The position numbers were made by a program, and so were the translations under genes. 64,000 nucleotides of DNA from Brienomyrus brachyistius (Eukaryota > Chordata > Actinopteri > Osteoglossiformes > Mormyridae), in assembly GCF_023856365.1 (NCBI RefSeq), contig NW_026042693.1, positions 54,947 through 118,946 on the forward strand, read 5' to 3'. The notes below the pieces were generated by a model that saw only the letters and a program-made list of their open reading frames with translations, did not search any database and was not told where the DNA came from. Positions 24,546-38,796 of the stretch are shown here, in pieces; positions within the stretch are counted from its first letter, which is position 1, and each line of letters opens with the position of its first letter.

Positions 24546-26590
24546 ATGGCCAGAGACAGCCTGCTGACCATCAAAAGAAAACAACTGGATGTGCATGTCA
24601 GGTATTGGGTGAATTATGAGAATGGCTCTCGAGTGCAGTCCTGGTTCTGGGATCACAGTACATGAGCCACTCCACCGCTGAAGACTTACTGGAGAAGTTT
24701 AAGGTAAGCCATTCAATAACATTTAAACTCATTAACGAACCCATGATTTTTAAATATCCATGGTTTATCTTTACATGTGTTTAAATGGGAGAACCATATT
24801 TATTGGTAAGCATATTTTAAAGATTTTATTGCTGCTTCATGGCTTTTGCTGCAAAAAAAATAGTTCATTGAGGAAATAGAATGTTTAAGTGTTGTGTAGC
24901 AACATGTACAGCTGTTGTACAGGCAAAAACTCTGGCTCAGTCCAAAGGAGGTGGATATAGGAATGGCTGTCATCAAGGTGGGACTTCTGTGAATTCACTG
25001 GTATCTTTACATACAAATGTATCAAACAATTGTGAAGTAAAAAATATGTGAATAACATGGAGTTTGAGCTGGTTTGATATGTACAGCTGAGGTAGTGTTA
25101 ACCTTGGGCTGAGTGTGCAGAAAGATTCTGGAAATTTGACAAACCATCTTTTTGTCAGAGACAGTCAGGAGCCAAAGGCAGTGGAAGTGACCTTGGTGTC
25201 CTTCAGATTAAAAAAAATTGCCAGATTGTGCTCTCAAAAATGTGCAAAAAGGCCTTGGATAAATGCCCTCTGAAGTACTCGATTGTACATGAGATGACGT
25301 GCTTGGACCCAAACAAAATGCACACCAGCCAGATAACTGCCAGCAGAAAAGGAGAAATCTCATGCAGAAGTTTGCGCAGGAGAATCGGTTGGCAGGCAGG
25401 ATATCTGCTGGTAAATCATAGGATAAGAATAGGATAGTTCAGAATATTATTTTTAAATTATGCTTTTCTTTTTTCACATCTAACTGAATCAGGGACGGAT
25501 TACAAACCGGGTTAGCGGGGCCGCTGCCCAGGGGCCCTTGGGGTGCAGGGGGCCCGTGGGCCCCAAGCCCAAAACAATTTGCAACGCTTATCAGCAATGT
25601 ATTTTCGTTTGTCTATTTTAGAGGGCCTACATTCTTTGATCCTCTGCCTACAAGGTCCCCTGACCCTATAGGGAGGGTGTTTGGCTGCCAAGGGCCCTTG
25701 ACTTGTGGTGGTTGTGGTGGTGGTGCAGGTGGTGGTGGTGGGGGGGGGCCTCGCGAACGTTTTACCCAGGGGCCCACACAACCCATAATCCGTCCCTGAA
25801 CTGAATAGTGTTAACACGTAGATTTTAGCAGTATTTAGAAGACCGACTCTTGGTGTTTGAAAAGAAGCATCAGCCCAGTTATATTTTCTTTGATGAGCCT
25901 AGAGATATCTCAAGATTAAATTAAAATGATTGCACATTTATGGTATCATAGGAAAATTGGGTTATAAATCACTTTCCTATTCTACATGTGATTCTGTGTA
26001 TTGACATTGTTGATCTGCATCTAATCTACTGTAATTAATGTAATTACAGGTGATGCAATATCCCAGCAGTCTGATAATCACCTGCACAATGAGGCAAAAG
26101 GCTTGGATTTTATATCCTTCATTCCTTCAGCACCATCCAAAGTTGATGTCTTTTTACATCAAAAAGTTAGTGGGCCTTATCCTGACCTCTGGATGTTCTG
26201 CAAGAACTTGCTGCTGCTGTCCTATGGGCAAGCCGAAGTGGAACGAATAGAGGTGGAGACCTGCAACTTATCAGAGGAAACAGTTGTTGCACAGAGGCTT
26301 ATATGCGACCATGTCAGAGTGTGTGGGGGAGCAACCAAAGCGCCTCTGACCAAAGGTGAAAGATGAGCGAAAAGCAAAAAAGAAAACTTGAGGAACTCAA
26401 GAGGAAGAGAGTCTCACTGGAAAGTGTATGTGAGAGTTTACAAAAGGATGCTGAGCACATGGCAGAGGAAGCAGAGAGTGCTGCTGGAACCAAAAGGGCA
26501 ACATTACTTACCAAGTCCAATACTCTGAGCCGACGAGCGAAGGAGGAGAAAGAGCAGTTGGTGGTCTTAAATGCAGATACTGAAGAATAG
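24546..26590 (+). pseudogene. Transposase-like gene remnant, unit 6
   Basis: No difference from unit 1 noticed. Confidence 0.75.
25490..25798. mobile_element. hAT-type MITE, unit 6
   Basis: 309-bp copy, target duplication intact. Confidence 0.93.
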
Positions 26591-27702
26591 GCTACTGAAC
26601 TGTGACTCCTAACACATCAAGAGTGAATCGGTGGAAACAAAAATATTTAGGTTCTTTGCATTTTTGGAGTATTTTACTTTCTGTGCCTGTTTGTACATTG
26701 TTCACAGCCATAATACTTTATAATTACAAGGTAGTTTTATGTTAGAGCTCTTGCTCCAATAAATATGTGCCTTGTAATTAACTAAATTCTAGGCTATTCA
26801 GTTTTTTTTGCCCTCGTGATGGTCGTGGGTTGTGAAAAAAGCCTTCTTCTTAGGGGTACCGCTGGGGCCAGCCGGGCGTATGTCGTGGCTTCAGTGAGTA
26901 CTTATGTTTGTCATGCTGCCTGTGTACTTTATAGCGGCACAACATATTTCTGCAAATTGCATGCGTCAAATTGTCTGTCTCTCTTAAAAAATATGAAGTG
27001 TCACCAAAATTTTAAACGGGGAATCAATCTCAATGAAAAATATTCGTCAAGTAACGTTTCTAAAATAATATAGACATACTAATAATTATATATTAATAAA
27101 TCGGATGAACGATGCATCCCAAATTGTATCCGCTGCGCACTTCTTAATCAGGGCAATCGCATCGTGGAGGTTTCTGCAGACGCCCAAAAAGACTTACTTA
27201 AGAAAACTGTTGCATGATAATTTGTACCATTTTCAAGGGTGGGGGGCGTGCAGTAGATGCCCCCTTTATTTTTGTGCTTCTGCCGTTCAAACCGAGCAGC
27301 ACTGAGTTTGTCATGGCACCTGACGCCAAATCTACTGCTTAGCTGCTACAGACAGAACTATCTTCAAATCACCACTAGGGGGTGTCAATGCTGCAGCTTC
27401 GTTCTATGGTTGATCTTTTTCAAAGACAGTTTTTTTTCTCTCTCTCCACATAATCAACTTAACTGATTAGCGTGCTTTCATAGTAATGGTTTTTAATCCG
27501 TGTTAATCTTCTGAACAATGACTAGTAAAGGTTCTATGAGGTTGTCCTACTTACTATGGATTTTAAGTTTTTTATCAAGGTGTTAAAACGTACCACAGTT
27601 GCCAGTCCTGTGTTTTATGTCTAGCAATTTGTACAGTTTGCGTGTTCGCGAAAACGACTTCATTTATTTTATAATATATATATATATATTATATTATATA
27701 GT

Positions 27703-27756
27703 TGCTGGATAGTGTAGTGGTAAGATCGCCGCCTTTCACACGGGAGACCGGGGTTC
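27703..27756 (+). pseudogene. Truncated tRNA-like sequence, linker 6
   Basis: Same 23-bp deletion breakpoint as 22868-22921. Confidence 0.8.
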
Positions 27757-29031
27757 AACTGCTATCACAACTAGAGATTGATGAGGTACAACACGATTGC
27801 TACGACAAGGGGGAGCCAGGACGACAGGTCAGGGGGGAGATATCATCATCCCCACATTCCGAGATTATATACATACATATATTATATACATACATACATA
27901 TATACATATACATATATATTAGTAGGCTGAATACAAGAGCAGCTGACCTGAGAAATAAGAAATAAGCTAAGCTGGAAACCTGGACCCTCCGAATGCGTGA
28001 AGTACCCTCAGAAGGTCTACTAGAAGATGTACGTAGAAGACTACTACAGATCAGCTGATCTACACCACAGCAACAGTGATCCTGGAGCCGGACCGTCTTT
28101 GAAGACTCCGTAAATCTCCGTATAATAATATATATCTACGGGAACGAGAAAGGAGAAAGATAAAAATAATAAGAGAATAAAGAATAAAATAATAAGAGAA
28201 AAATAGAATAGTTCTCGTCATTAGTGAACGTGTGTATCGTGGACAGTAATCAATGTTATTATAACGTCTAAAAAGTCTGTCGATAAGAAAATAAATGAAG
28301 TCGTTTTCGCGAACAGGGGCCGGACCGACTGTAGGGGCCAGAGACAGCCTGCTGACCATATATTTTATATATTTATATTTATATTATATTTTATATAATT
28401 TATATTATTTTATATTTCCTGTCTTAAAATGTAAGGGATACTGGAGCCTGGTTGCGGTGGTGGGATGGCTCACGGCGGGTGCCGGAAAATTTCCTTTATT
28501 TTCAAATCCAAACCTTGACAGGTATGCTGCTGTTCCAAATCATGGGTGCATGTTACAAGTGCGGAACATATTTTAACTTAGTACTAACTTAGCATCATAT
28601 TTGATCTGATTCGACTGAATATCCCAGGTTTCCATCTCTCATGCATCTGGTGTGACGGGAACGAGAAAGGAGAAAGGAGAAAGCAGAGAACAAGAACAAG
28701 ATTTGTAAATGGGACCCCCGGCATGAAAAATAGAATAGTTCTCGTCATTAGTGAACATGTGTCTCGTCATTGTGTATCATGGACAGTAAGAGGGGGATCA
28801 ATAGAGTGTTGTTATTATAACGTCTAAAAAGTCTGTCGATAAATCAATAAGAAAATAAATGTGATTTGAAAATAAAGGAAATTTTCCGGCACCCGCCGTG
28901 AGCCATCCCACCACCGCAACCAGGCTCCAGTATCCCTTACATTTTAAGACAGGAAATATAAAATAATATAAATTATATAAAATATAATATAAATATAAAT
29001 ATAAATATATAAAATATATAAAATATATTTT

Positions 29032-29103
29032 TGGCCACAACCGGGATTCGAACCCCGGTCTCCCGTGTGAAAGGCGGCGATCTTACCACTACACTATCCA
29101 GCA
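29032..29103 (-). tRNA. tRNA-like sequence, linker 6
   Basis: Full-length - strand copy. Confidence 0.68.
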
Positions 29104-29380
29104 ACTATATAATATAAGGGAGATTTACGGGAAAATACTAATACGGGAGGACGGCGGGAAAGAGAAGTAAAATACGGTAGTTTCCCGGCCAAAACGGGAG
29201 ACTTGACAGCTATGGCTGTCTCTGGCCACGCCCCCTACAGTCGGTCCGGCCCCTGTTCGCGTGTTCGCGAAAACGACTTCATTTATTTTCTTATTGATTT
29301 ATCGACAGACTTTTTAGACGTTATAATAACAACACTCTATTGATCCCCCTCTTACTGTCCATGATACACAATGACGAGAC

Positions 29381-31425
29381 ATGGCCAGAGACAGCCTGCT
29401 GACCATCAAAAGAAAACAACTGGATGTGCATGTCAGGTATTGGGTGAATTATGAGAATGGCTCTCGAGTGCAGTCCTGGTTCTGGGATCACAGTACATGA
29501 GCCACTCCACCGCTGAAGACTTACTGGAGAAGTTTAAGGTAAGCCATTCAATAACATTTAAACTCATTAACGAACCCATGATTTTTAAATATCCATGGTT
29601 TATCTTTACATGTGTTTAAATGGGAGAACCATATTTATTGGTAAGCATATTTTAAAGATTTTATTGCTGCTTCATGGCTTTTGCTGCAAAAAAAATAGTT
29701 CATTGAGGAAATAGAATGTTTAAGTGTTGTGTAGCAACATGTACAGCTGTTGTACAGGCAAAAACTCTGGCTCAGTCCAAAGGAGGTGGATATAGGAATG
29801 GCTGTCATCAAGGTGGGACTTCTGTGAATTCACTGGTATCTTTACATACAAATGTATCAAACAATTGTGAAGTAAAAAATATGTGAATAACATGGAGTTT
29901 GAGCTGGTTTGATATGTACAGCTGAGGTAGTGTTAACCTTGGGCTGAGTGTGCAGAAAGATTCTGGAAATTTGACAAACCATCTTTTTGTCAGAGACAGT
30001 CAGGAGCCAAAGGCAGTGGAAGTGACCTTGGTGTCCTTCAGATTAAAAAAAATTGCCAGATTGTGCTCTCAAAAATGTGCAAAAAGGCCTTGGATAAATG
30101 CCCTCTGAAGTACTCGATTGTACATGAGATGACGTGCTTGGACCCAAACAAAATGCACACCAGCCAGATAACTGCCAGCAGAAAAGGAGAAATCTCATGC
30201 AGAAGTTTGCGCAGGAGAATCGGTTGGCAGGCAGGATATCTGCTGGTAAATCATAGGATAAGAATAGGATAGTTCAGAATATTATTTTTAAATTATGCTT
30301 TTCTTTTTTCACATCTAACTGAATCAGGGACGGATTACAAACCGGGTTAGCGGGGCCGCTGCCCAGGGGCCCTTGGGGTGCAGGGGGCCCGTGGGCCCCA
30401 AGCCCAAAACAATTTGCAACGCTTATCAGCAATGTATTTTCGTTTGTCTATTTTAGAGGGCCTACATTCTTTGATCCTCTGCCTACAAGGTCCCCTGACC
30501 CTATAGGGAGGGTGTTTGGCTGCCAAGGGCCCTTGACTTGTGGTGGTTGTGGTGGTGGTGCAGGTGGTGGTGGTGGGGGGGGGCCTCGCGAACGTTTTAC
30601 CCAGGGGCCCACACAACCCATAATCCGTCCCTGAACTGAATAGTGTTAACACGTAGATTTTAGCAGTATTTAGAAGACCGACTCTTGGTGTTTGAAAAGA
30701 AGCATCAGCCCAGTTATATTTTCTTTGATGAGCCTAGAGATATCTCAAGATTAAATTAAAATGATTGCACATTTATGGTATCATAGGAAAATTGGGTTAT
30801 AAATCACTTTCCTATTCTACATGTGATTCTGTGTATTGACATTGTTGATCTGCATCTAATCTACTGTAATTAATGTAATTACAGGTGATGCAATATCCCA
30901 GCAGTCTGATAATCACCTGCACAATGAGGCAAAAGGCTTGGATTTTATATCCTTCATTCCTTCAGCACCATCCAAAGTTGATGTCTTTTTACATCAAAAA
31001 GTTAGTGGGCCTTATCCTGACCTCTGGATGTTCTGCAAGAACTTGCTGCTGCTGTCCTATGGGCAAGCCGAAGTGGAACGAATAGAGGTGGAGACCTGCA
31101 ACTTATCAGAGGAAACAGTTGTTGCACAGAGGCTTATATGCGACCATGTCAGAGTGTGTGGGGGAGCAACCAAAGCGCCTCTGACCAAAGGTGAAAGATG
31201 AGCGAAAAGCAAAAAAGAAAACTTGAGGAACTCAAGAGGAAGAGAGTCTCACTGGAAAGTGTATGTGAGAGTTTACAAAAGGATGCTGAGCACATGGCAG
31301 AGGAAGCAGAGAGTGCTGCTGGAACCAAAAGGGCAACATTACTTACCAAGTCCAATACTCTGAGCCGACGAGCGAAGGAGGAGAAAGAGCAGTTGGTGGT
31401 CTTAAATGCAGATACTGAAGAATAG
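29381..31425 (+). pseudogene. Transposase-like gene remnant, unit 7
   Basis: No difference from unit 1 noticed within the gene. The same core carries an A to G change at 31996, downstream. Confidence 0.75.
30325..30633. mobile_element. hAT-type MITE, unit 7
   Basis: 309-bp copy, target duplication intact. Confidence 0.93.
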
Positions 31426-32537
31426 GCTACTGAACTGTGACTCCTAACACATCAAGAGTGAATCGGTGGAAACAAAAATATTTAGGTTCTTTGCATTTTT
31501 GGAGTATTTTACTTTCTGTGCCTGTTTGTACATTGTTCACAGCCATAATACTTTATAATTACAAGGTAGTTTTATGTTAGAGCTCTTGCTCCAATAAATA
31601 TGTGCCTTGTAATTAACTAAATTCTAGGCTATTCAGTTTTTTTTGCCCTCGTGATGGTCGTGGGTTGTGAAAAAAGCCTTCTTCTTAGGGGTACCGCTGG
31701 GGCCAGCCGGGCGTATGTCGTGGCTTCAGTGAGTACTTATGTTTGTCATGCTGCCTGTGTACTTTATAGCGGCACAACATATTTCTGCAAATTGCATGCG
31801 TCAAATTGTCTGTCTCTCTTAAAAAATATGAAGTGTCACCAAAATTTTAAACGGGGAATCAATCTCAATGAAAAATATTCGTCAAGTAACGTTTCTAAAA
31901 TAATATAGACATACTAATAATTATATATTAATAAATCGGATGAACGATGCATCCCAAATTGTATCCGCTGCGCACTTCTTAATCAGGGCAATCGCGTCGT
32001 GGAGGTTTCTGCAGACGCCCAAAAAGACTTACTTAAGAAAACTGTTGCATGATAATTTGTACCATTTTCAAGGGTGGGGGGCGTGCAGTAGATGCCCCCT
32101 TTATTTTTGTGCTTCTGCCGTTCAAACCGAGCAGCACTGAGTTTGTCATGGCACCTGACGCCAAATCTACTGCTTAGCTGCTACAGACAGAACTATCTTC
32201 AAATCACCACTAGGGGGTGTCAATGCTGCAGCTTCGTTCTATGGTTGATCTTTTTCAAAGACAGTTTTTTTTCTCTCTCTCCACATAATCAACTTAACTG
32301 ATTAGCGTGCTTTCATAGTAATGGTTTTTAATCCGTGTTAATCTTCTGAACAATGACTAGTAAAGGTTCTATGAGGTTGTCCTACTTACTATGGATTTTA
32401 AGTTTTTTATCAAGGTGTTAAAACGTACCACAGTTGCCAGTCCTGTGTTTTATGTCTAGCAATTTGTACAGTTTGCGTGTTCGCGAAAACGACTTCATTT
32501 ATTTTATAATATATATATATATATTATATTATATAGT

Positions 32538-32591
32538 TGCTGGATAGTGTAGTGGTAAGATCGCCGCCTTTCACACGGGAGACCGGGGTTC
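32538..32591 (+). pseudogene. Truncated tRNA-like sequence, linker 7
   Basis: Third consecutive copy with the same 23-bp deletion. Confidence 0.8.
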
Positions 32592-33847
32592 AACTGCTAT
32601 CACAACTAGAGATTGATGAGGTACAACACGATTGCTACGACAAGGGGGAGCCAGGACGACAGGTCAGGGGGGAGATATCATCATCCCCACATTCCGAGAT
32701 TATATACATACATATATTATATACATACATACATATATACATATACATATATATTAGTAGGCTGAATACAAGAGCAGCTGACCTGAGAAATAAGAAATAA
32801 GCTAAGCTGGAAACCTGGACCCTCCGAATGCGTGAAGTACCCTCAGAAGGTCTACTAGAAGATGTACGTAGAAGACTACTACAGATCAGCTGATCTACAC
32901 CACAGCAACAGTGATCCTGGAGCCGGACCGTCTTTGAAGACTCCGTAAATCTCCGTATAATAATATATATCTACGGGAACGAGAAAGGAGAAAGATAAAA
33001 ATAATAAGAGAATAAAGAATAAAATAATAAGAGAAAAATAGAATAGTTCTCGTCATTAGTGAACGTGTGTATCGTGGACAGTAATCAATGTTATTATAAC
33101 GTCTAAAAAGTCTATCAATAAGAAAATAAATGAAGTCGTTTTCGCGAACAGGGGCCGGACCGACTGTAGGGGGCGTGGCCAGAGACAGCCTGCTGACCAT
33201 ATATTTTATATATTTATATTTATATTATATTTTATATAATTTATATTATTTTATATTTCCTGTCTTAAAATGTAAGGGATACTGGAGCCTGGTTGCGGTG
33301 GTGGGATGGCTCACGGCGGGTGCCGGAAAATTTCCTTTATTTTCAAATCCAAACCTTGACAGGTATGCTGCTGTTCCAAATCATGGGTGCATGTTACAAG
33401 TGCGGAACATATTTTAACTTAGTACTAACTTAGCATCATATTTGATCTGATTCGACTGAATATCCCAGGTTTCCATCTCTCATGCATCTGGTGTGACGGG
33501 AACGAGAAAGGAGAAAGCAGAGAACAAGAACAAGATTTGTAAATGGGACCCCCGGCATGAAAAATAGAATAGTTCTCGTCATTAGTGAACATGTGTCTCG
33601 TCATTGTGTATCATGGACAGTAAGAGGGGGTTGTTATTATAACGTCTAAAAAGTCTGTCGATAAATCAATAAGAAAATAAATGTGATTTGAAAATAAAGG
33701 AAATTTTCCGGCACCCGCCGTGAGCCATCCCACCACCGCAACCAGGCTCCAGTATCCCTTACATTTTAAGACAGGAAATATAAAATAATATAAATTATAT
33801 AAAATATAATATAAATATAAATATATAAAATATATAAAACATATTTT

Positions 33848-33919
33848 TGGCCACAACCGGGATTCGAACCCCGGTCTCCCGTGTGAAAGGCGGCGATCTT
33901 ACCACTACACTATCCAGCA
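33848..33919 (-). tRNA. tRNA-like sequence, linker 7
   Basis: Full-length - strand copy. The adjacent AT arm has one private substitution (AAAACATATTTT). Confidence 0.68.
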
Positions 33920-34196
33920 ACTATATAATATAAGGGAGATTTACGGGAAAATACTAATACGGGAGGACGGCGGGAAAGAGAAGTAAAATACGGTAGTTTC
34001 CCGGCCAAAACGGGAGACTTGACAGCTATGGCTGTCTCTGGCCACGCCCCCTACAGTCGGTCCGGCCCCTGTTCGCGTGTTCGCGAAAACGACTTCATTT
34101 ATTTTCTTATTGATTTATCGACAGACTTTTTAGACGTTATAATAACAACACTCTATTGATCCCCCTCTTACTGTCCATGATACACAATGACGAGAC

Positions 34197-36241
34197 ATGG
34201 CCAGAGACAGCCTGCTGACCATCAAAAGAAAACAACTGGATGTGCATGTCAGGTATTGGGTGAATTATGAGAATGGCTCTCGAGTGCAGTCCTGGTTCTG
34301 GGATCACAGTACATGAGCCACTCCACCGCTGAAGACTTACTGGAGAAGTTTAAGGTAAGCCATTCAATAACATTTAAACTCATTAACGAACCCATGATTT
34401 TTAAATATCCATGGTTTATCTTTACATGTGTTTAAATGGGAGAACCATATTTATTGGTAAGCATATTTTAAAGATTTTATTGCTGCTTCATGGCTTTTGC
34501 TGCAAAAAAAATAGTTCATTGAGGAAATAGAATGTTTAAGTGTTGTGTAGCAACATGTACAGCTGTTGTACAGGCAAAAACTCTGGCTCAGTCCAAAGGA
34601 GGTGGATATAGGAATGGCTGTCATCAAGGTGGGACTTCTGTGAATTCACTGGTATCTTTACATACAAATGTATCAAACAATTGTGAAGTAAAAAATATGT
34701 GAATAACATGGAGTTTGAGCTGGTTTGATATGTACAGCTGAGGTAGTGTTAACCTTGGGCTGAGTGTGCAGAAAGATTCTGGAAATTTGACAAACCATCT
34801 TTTTGTCAGAGACAGTCAGGAGCCAAAGGCAGTGGAAGTGACCTTGGTGTCCTTCAGATTAAAAAAAATTGCCAGATTGTGCTCTCAAAAATGTGCAAAA
34901 AGGCCTTGGATAAATGCCCTCTGAAGTACTCGATTGTACATGAGATGACGTGCTTGGACCCAAACAAAATGCACACCAGCCAGATAACTGCCAGCAGAAA
35001 AGGAGAAATCTCATGCAGAAGTTTGCGCAGGAGAATCGGTTGGCAGGCAGGATATCTGCTGGTAAATCATAGGATAAGAATAGGATAGTTCAGAATATTA
35101 TTTTTAAATTATGCTTTTCTTTTTTCACATCTAACTGAATCAGGGACGGATTACAAACCGGGTTAGCGGGGCCGCTGCCCAGGGGCCCTTGGGGTGCAGG
35201 GGGCCCGTGGGCCTCAAGCCCAAAACAATTTGCAACGCTTATCAGCAATGTATTTTCGTTTGTCTATTTTAGAGGGCCTACATTCTTTGATCCTCTGCCT
35301 ACAAGGTCCCCTGACCCTATAGGGAGGGTGTTTGGCTGCCAAGGGCCCTTGACTTGTGGTGGTTGTGGTGGTGGTGCAGGTGGTGGTGGTGGGGGGGGGC
35401 CTCGCGAACGTTTTACCCAGGGGCCCACACAACCCATAATCCGTCCCTGAACTGAATAGTGTTAACACGTAGATTTTAGCAGTATTTAGAAGACCGACTC
35501 TTGGTGTTTGAAAAGAAGCATCAGCCCAGTTATATTTTCTTTGATGAGCCTAGAGATATCTCAAGATTAAATTAAAATGATTGCACATTTATGGTATCAT
35601 AGGAAAATTGGGTTATAAATCACTTTCCTATTCTACATGTGATTCTGTGTATTGACATTGTTGATCTGCATCTAATCTACTGTAATTAATGTAATTACAG
35701 GTGATGCAATATCCCAGCAGTCTGATAATCACCTGCACAATGAGGCAAAAGGCTTGGATTTTATATCCTTCATTCCTTCAGCACCATCCAAAGTTGATGT
35801 CTTTTTACATCAAAAAGTTAGTGGGCCTTATCCTGACCTCTGGATGTTCTGCAAGAACTTGCTGCTGCTGTCCTATGGGCAAGCCGAAGTGGAACGAATA
35901 GAGGTGGAGACCTGCAACTTATCAGAGGAAACAGTTGTTGCACAGAGGCTTATATGCGACCATGTCAGAGTGTGTGGGGGAGCAACCAAAGCGCCTCTGA
36001 CCAAAGGTGAAAGATGAGCGAAAAGCAAAAAAGAAAACTTGAGGAACTCAAGAGGAAGAGAGTCTCACTGGAAAGTGTATGTGAGAGTTTACAAAAGGAT
36101 GCTGAGCACATGGCAGAGGAAGCAGAGAGTGCTGCTGGAACCAAAAGGGCAACATTACTTACCAAGTCCAATACTCTGAGCCGACGAGCGAAGGAGGAGA
36201 AAGAGCAGTTGGTGGTCTTAAATGCAGATACTGAAGAATAG
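34197..36241 (+). pseudogene. Transposase-like gene remnant, unit 8
   Basis: Same frames. The only change noticed is in the intronic MITE. Confidence 0.75.
35141..35449. mobile_element. hAT-type MITE, unit 8
   Basis: 309-bp copy with one C to T change at 35214 in the GC-rich hairpin. Confidence 0.93.
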
Positions 36242-37306
36242 GCTACTGAACTGTGACTCCTAACACATCAAGAGTGAATCGGTGGAAACAAAAATATTTA
36301 GGTTCTTTGCATTTTTGGAGTATTTTACTTTCTGTGCCTGTTTGTACATTGTTCACAGCCATAATACTTTATAATTACAAGGTAGTTTTATGTTAGAGCT
36401 CTTGCTCCAATAAATATGTGCCTTGTAATTAACTAAATTCTAGGCTATTCAGTTTTTTTTGCCCTCGTGATGGTCGTGGGTTGTGAAAAAAGCCTTCTTC
36501 TTAGGGGTACCGCTGGGGCCAGCCGGGCGTATGTCGTGGCTTCAGTGAGTACTTATGTTTGTCATGCTGCCTGTGTACTTTATAGCGGCACAACATATTT
36601 CTGCAAATTGCATGCGTCAAATTGTCTGTCTCTCTTAAAAAATATGAAGTGTCACCAAAATTTTAAACGGGGAATCAATCTCAATGAAAAATATTCGTCA
36701 AGTAACGTTTCTAAAATAATATAGACATACTAATAATTATATATTAATAAATCGGATGAACGATGCATCCCAAATTGTATCCGCTGCGCACTTCTTAATC
36801 AGGGCAATCGCATCGTGGAGGTTTCTGCAGACGCCCAAAAAGACTTACTTAAGAAAACTGTTGCATGATAATTTGTACCATTTTCAAGGGTGGGGGGCGT
36901 GCAGTAGATGCCCCCTTTATTTTTGTGCTTCTGCCGTTCAAACCGAGCAGCACTGAGTTTGTCATGGCACCTGACGCCAAATCTACTGCTTAGCTGCTAC
37001 AGACAGAACTATCTTCAAATCACCACTAGGGGGTGTCAATGCTGCAGCTTCGTTCTATGGTTGATCTTTTTCAAAGACAGTTTTTTTTCTCTCTCTCCAC
37101 ATAATCAACTTAACTGATTAGCGTGCTTTCATAGTAATGGTTTTTAATCCGTGTTAATCTTCTGAACAATGACTAGTAAAGGTTCTATGAGGTTGTCCTA
37201 CTTACTATGGATTTTAAGTTTTTTATCAAGGTGTTAAAACGTACCACAGTTGCCAGTCCTGTGTTTTATGTCTAGCAATTTGTACAGTTTGCGTGTTCGC
37301 GAAAAC

Positions 37307-38674
37307 ACATTATATACATACATACATATATACATATACATATATATTAGTAGGCTGAATACAAGAGCAGCTGACCTGAGAAATAAGAAATAAGCTAAGC
37401 TGGACCCTCCGAATGCGTGAAGTACCCTCAGAAGGTCTACTAGAAGATGTACGTAGAAGACTACTACAGATCAGCTGATCTACACCACAGCAACAGTGAT
37501 CCTGGAGCCGGACCGTCTTTGAAGACTCCGTAAATCTCCGTATAATAATATATATCTACGGGAACGAGAAAGGAGAAAGATAAAAATAATTTAATAATTT
37601 AATAATAAGAGAAAAATAGAATAGTTCTCGTCATTAGTGAACGTGTGTATCGTGGACAGTAATCAATAGAGTGTTGTTATTATAACGTCTAAAAAGTCTG
37701 TCGATAAATCAATAAGAAAATAAATGAAGTCGTTTTCGCGAACAGGGGCCGGACCGACTGTAGGGGGCGTGGCCAGAGACAGCCTGCTGACCATATATTT
37801 TATATATTTATATTTATATTATATTTTATATAATTTATATTATTTTATATTTCCTGTCTTAAAATGTAAGGGATACTGGAGCCTGGTTGCGGTGGTGGGA
37901 TGGCTCACGGCGGGTGCCGGAAAATTTCCTTTATTTTCAAATCCAAACCTTGACAGGTATGCTGCTGTTCCAAATCATGGGTGCATGTTACAAGTGCGGA
38001 ACATATTTTAACTTAGTACTAACTTAGCATCATATTTGATCTGATTCGACTGAATATCCCAGGTTTCCATCTCTCATGCATCTGGTGTGACGGGAACGAG
38101 AAAGGAGAAAGCAGAGAACAAGAACAAGATTTGTAAATGGGACCCCCGGCATGAAAAATAGAATAGTTCTCGTCATTAGTGAACATGTGTCTCGTCATTG
38201 TGTATCATGGACAGTAAGAGGGGGTTGTTATTATAACGTCTAAAAAGTCTGTCGATAAATCAATAAGAAAATAAATGTGATTTGAAAATAAAGGAAATTT
38301 TCCGGCACCCGCCGTGAGCCATCCCACCACCGCAACCAGGCTCCAGTATCCCTTACATTTTAAGACAGGAAATATAAAATAATATAAATTATATAAAATA
38401 TAATATAAATATAAATATAAATATATAAAATATATAAAATATATTTTTGGCCACAACCGGGATTCGAACCCCGGTCTCCCGTGTGAAAGGCGGCGATCTT
38501 ACCACTACACTATCCAGCAACTATATAATATAAGGGAGATTTACGGGAAAATACTAATACGGGAGGACGGCGGGAAAGAGAAGTAAAATACGGTAGTTTC
38601 CCGGCCAAAACGGGAGACTTGACAGCTATGGCTGTCTCTGGCCACGCCCCCTACAGTCGGTCCGGCCCCTGTTC
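37307..38674. repeat. Linker 8 (twin of linker 1)
   Basis: Same length (1368 bp) and same junction as linker 1, with the + tRNA-like sequence deleted. Arms at 37793-37942 and 38280-38447. Seven units separate the twins, which suggests a higher-order duplication. Confidence 0.9.
38448..38519 (-). tRNA. tRNA-like sequence, linker 8
   Basis: Full-length - strand copy; sole tRNA-like sequence in this linker. Confidence 0.68.
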
Positions 38675-38796
38675 GCGTGTTCGCGAAAACGACTTCATTT
38701 ATTTTCTTATTGATTTATCGACAGACTTTTTAGACGTTATAATAACAACACTCTATTGATCCCCCTCTTACTGTCCATGATACACAATGACGAGAC

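Larger units (their letters stand above)
27656..29258. repeat. Linker 6 (box B deletion class)
   Basis: Near twin of linker 5 with a TA tract two bases shorter. Arms at 28358-28507 and 28864-29031. Confidence 0.9.
32491..34074. repeat. Linker 7 (hybrid)
   Basis: Left half has the truncated tRNA-like sequence of linkers 5-6. The GC-rich part keeps the longer GTAGGGGGCGTGGCCAG form, and the right half lacks the GGATCAATAGAGT stretch, as in linkers 1 and 8. Arms at 33199-33348 and 33686-33847. It reads as an exchange product between linker classes. Confidence 0.85.
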
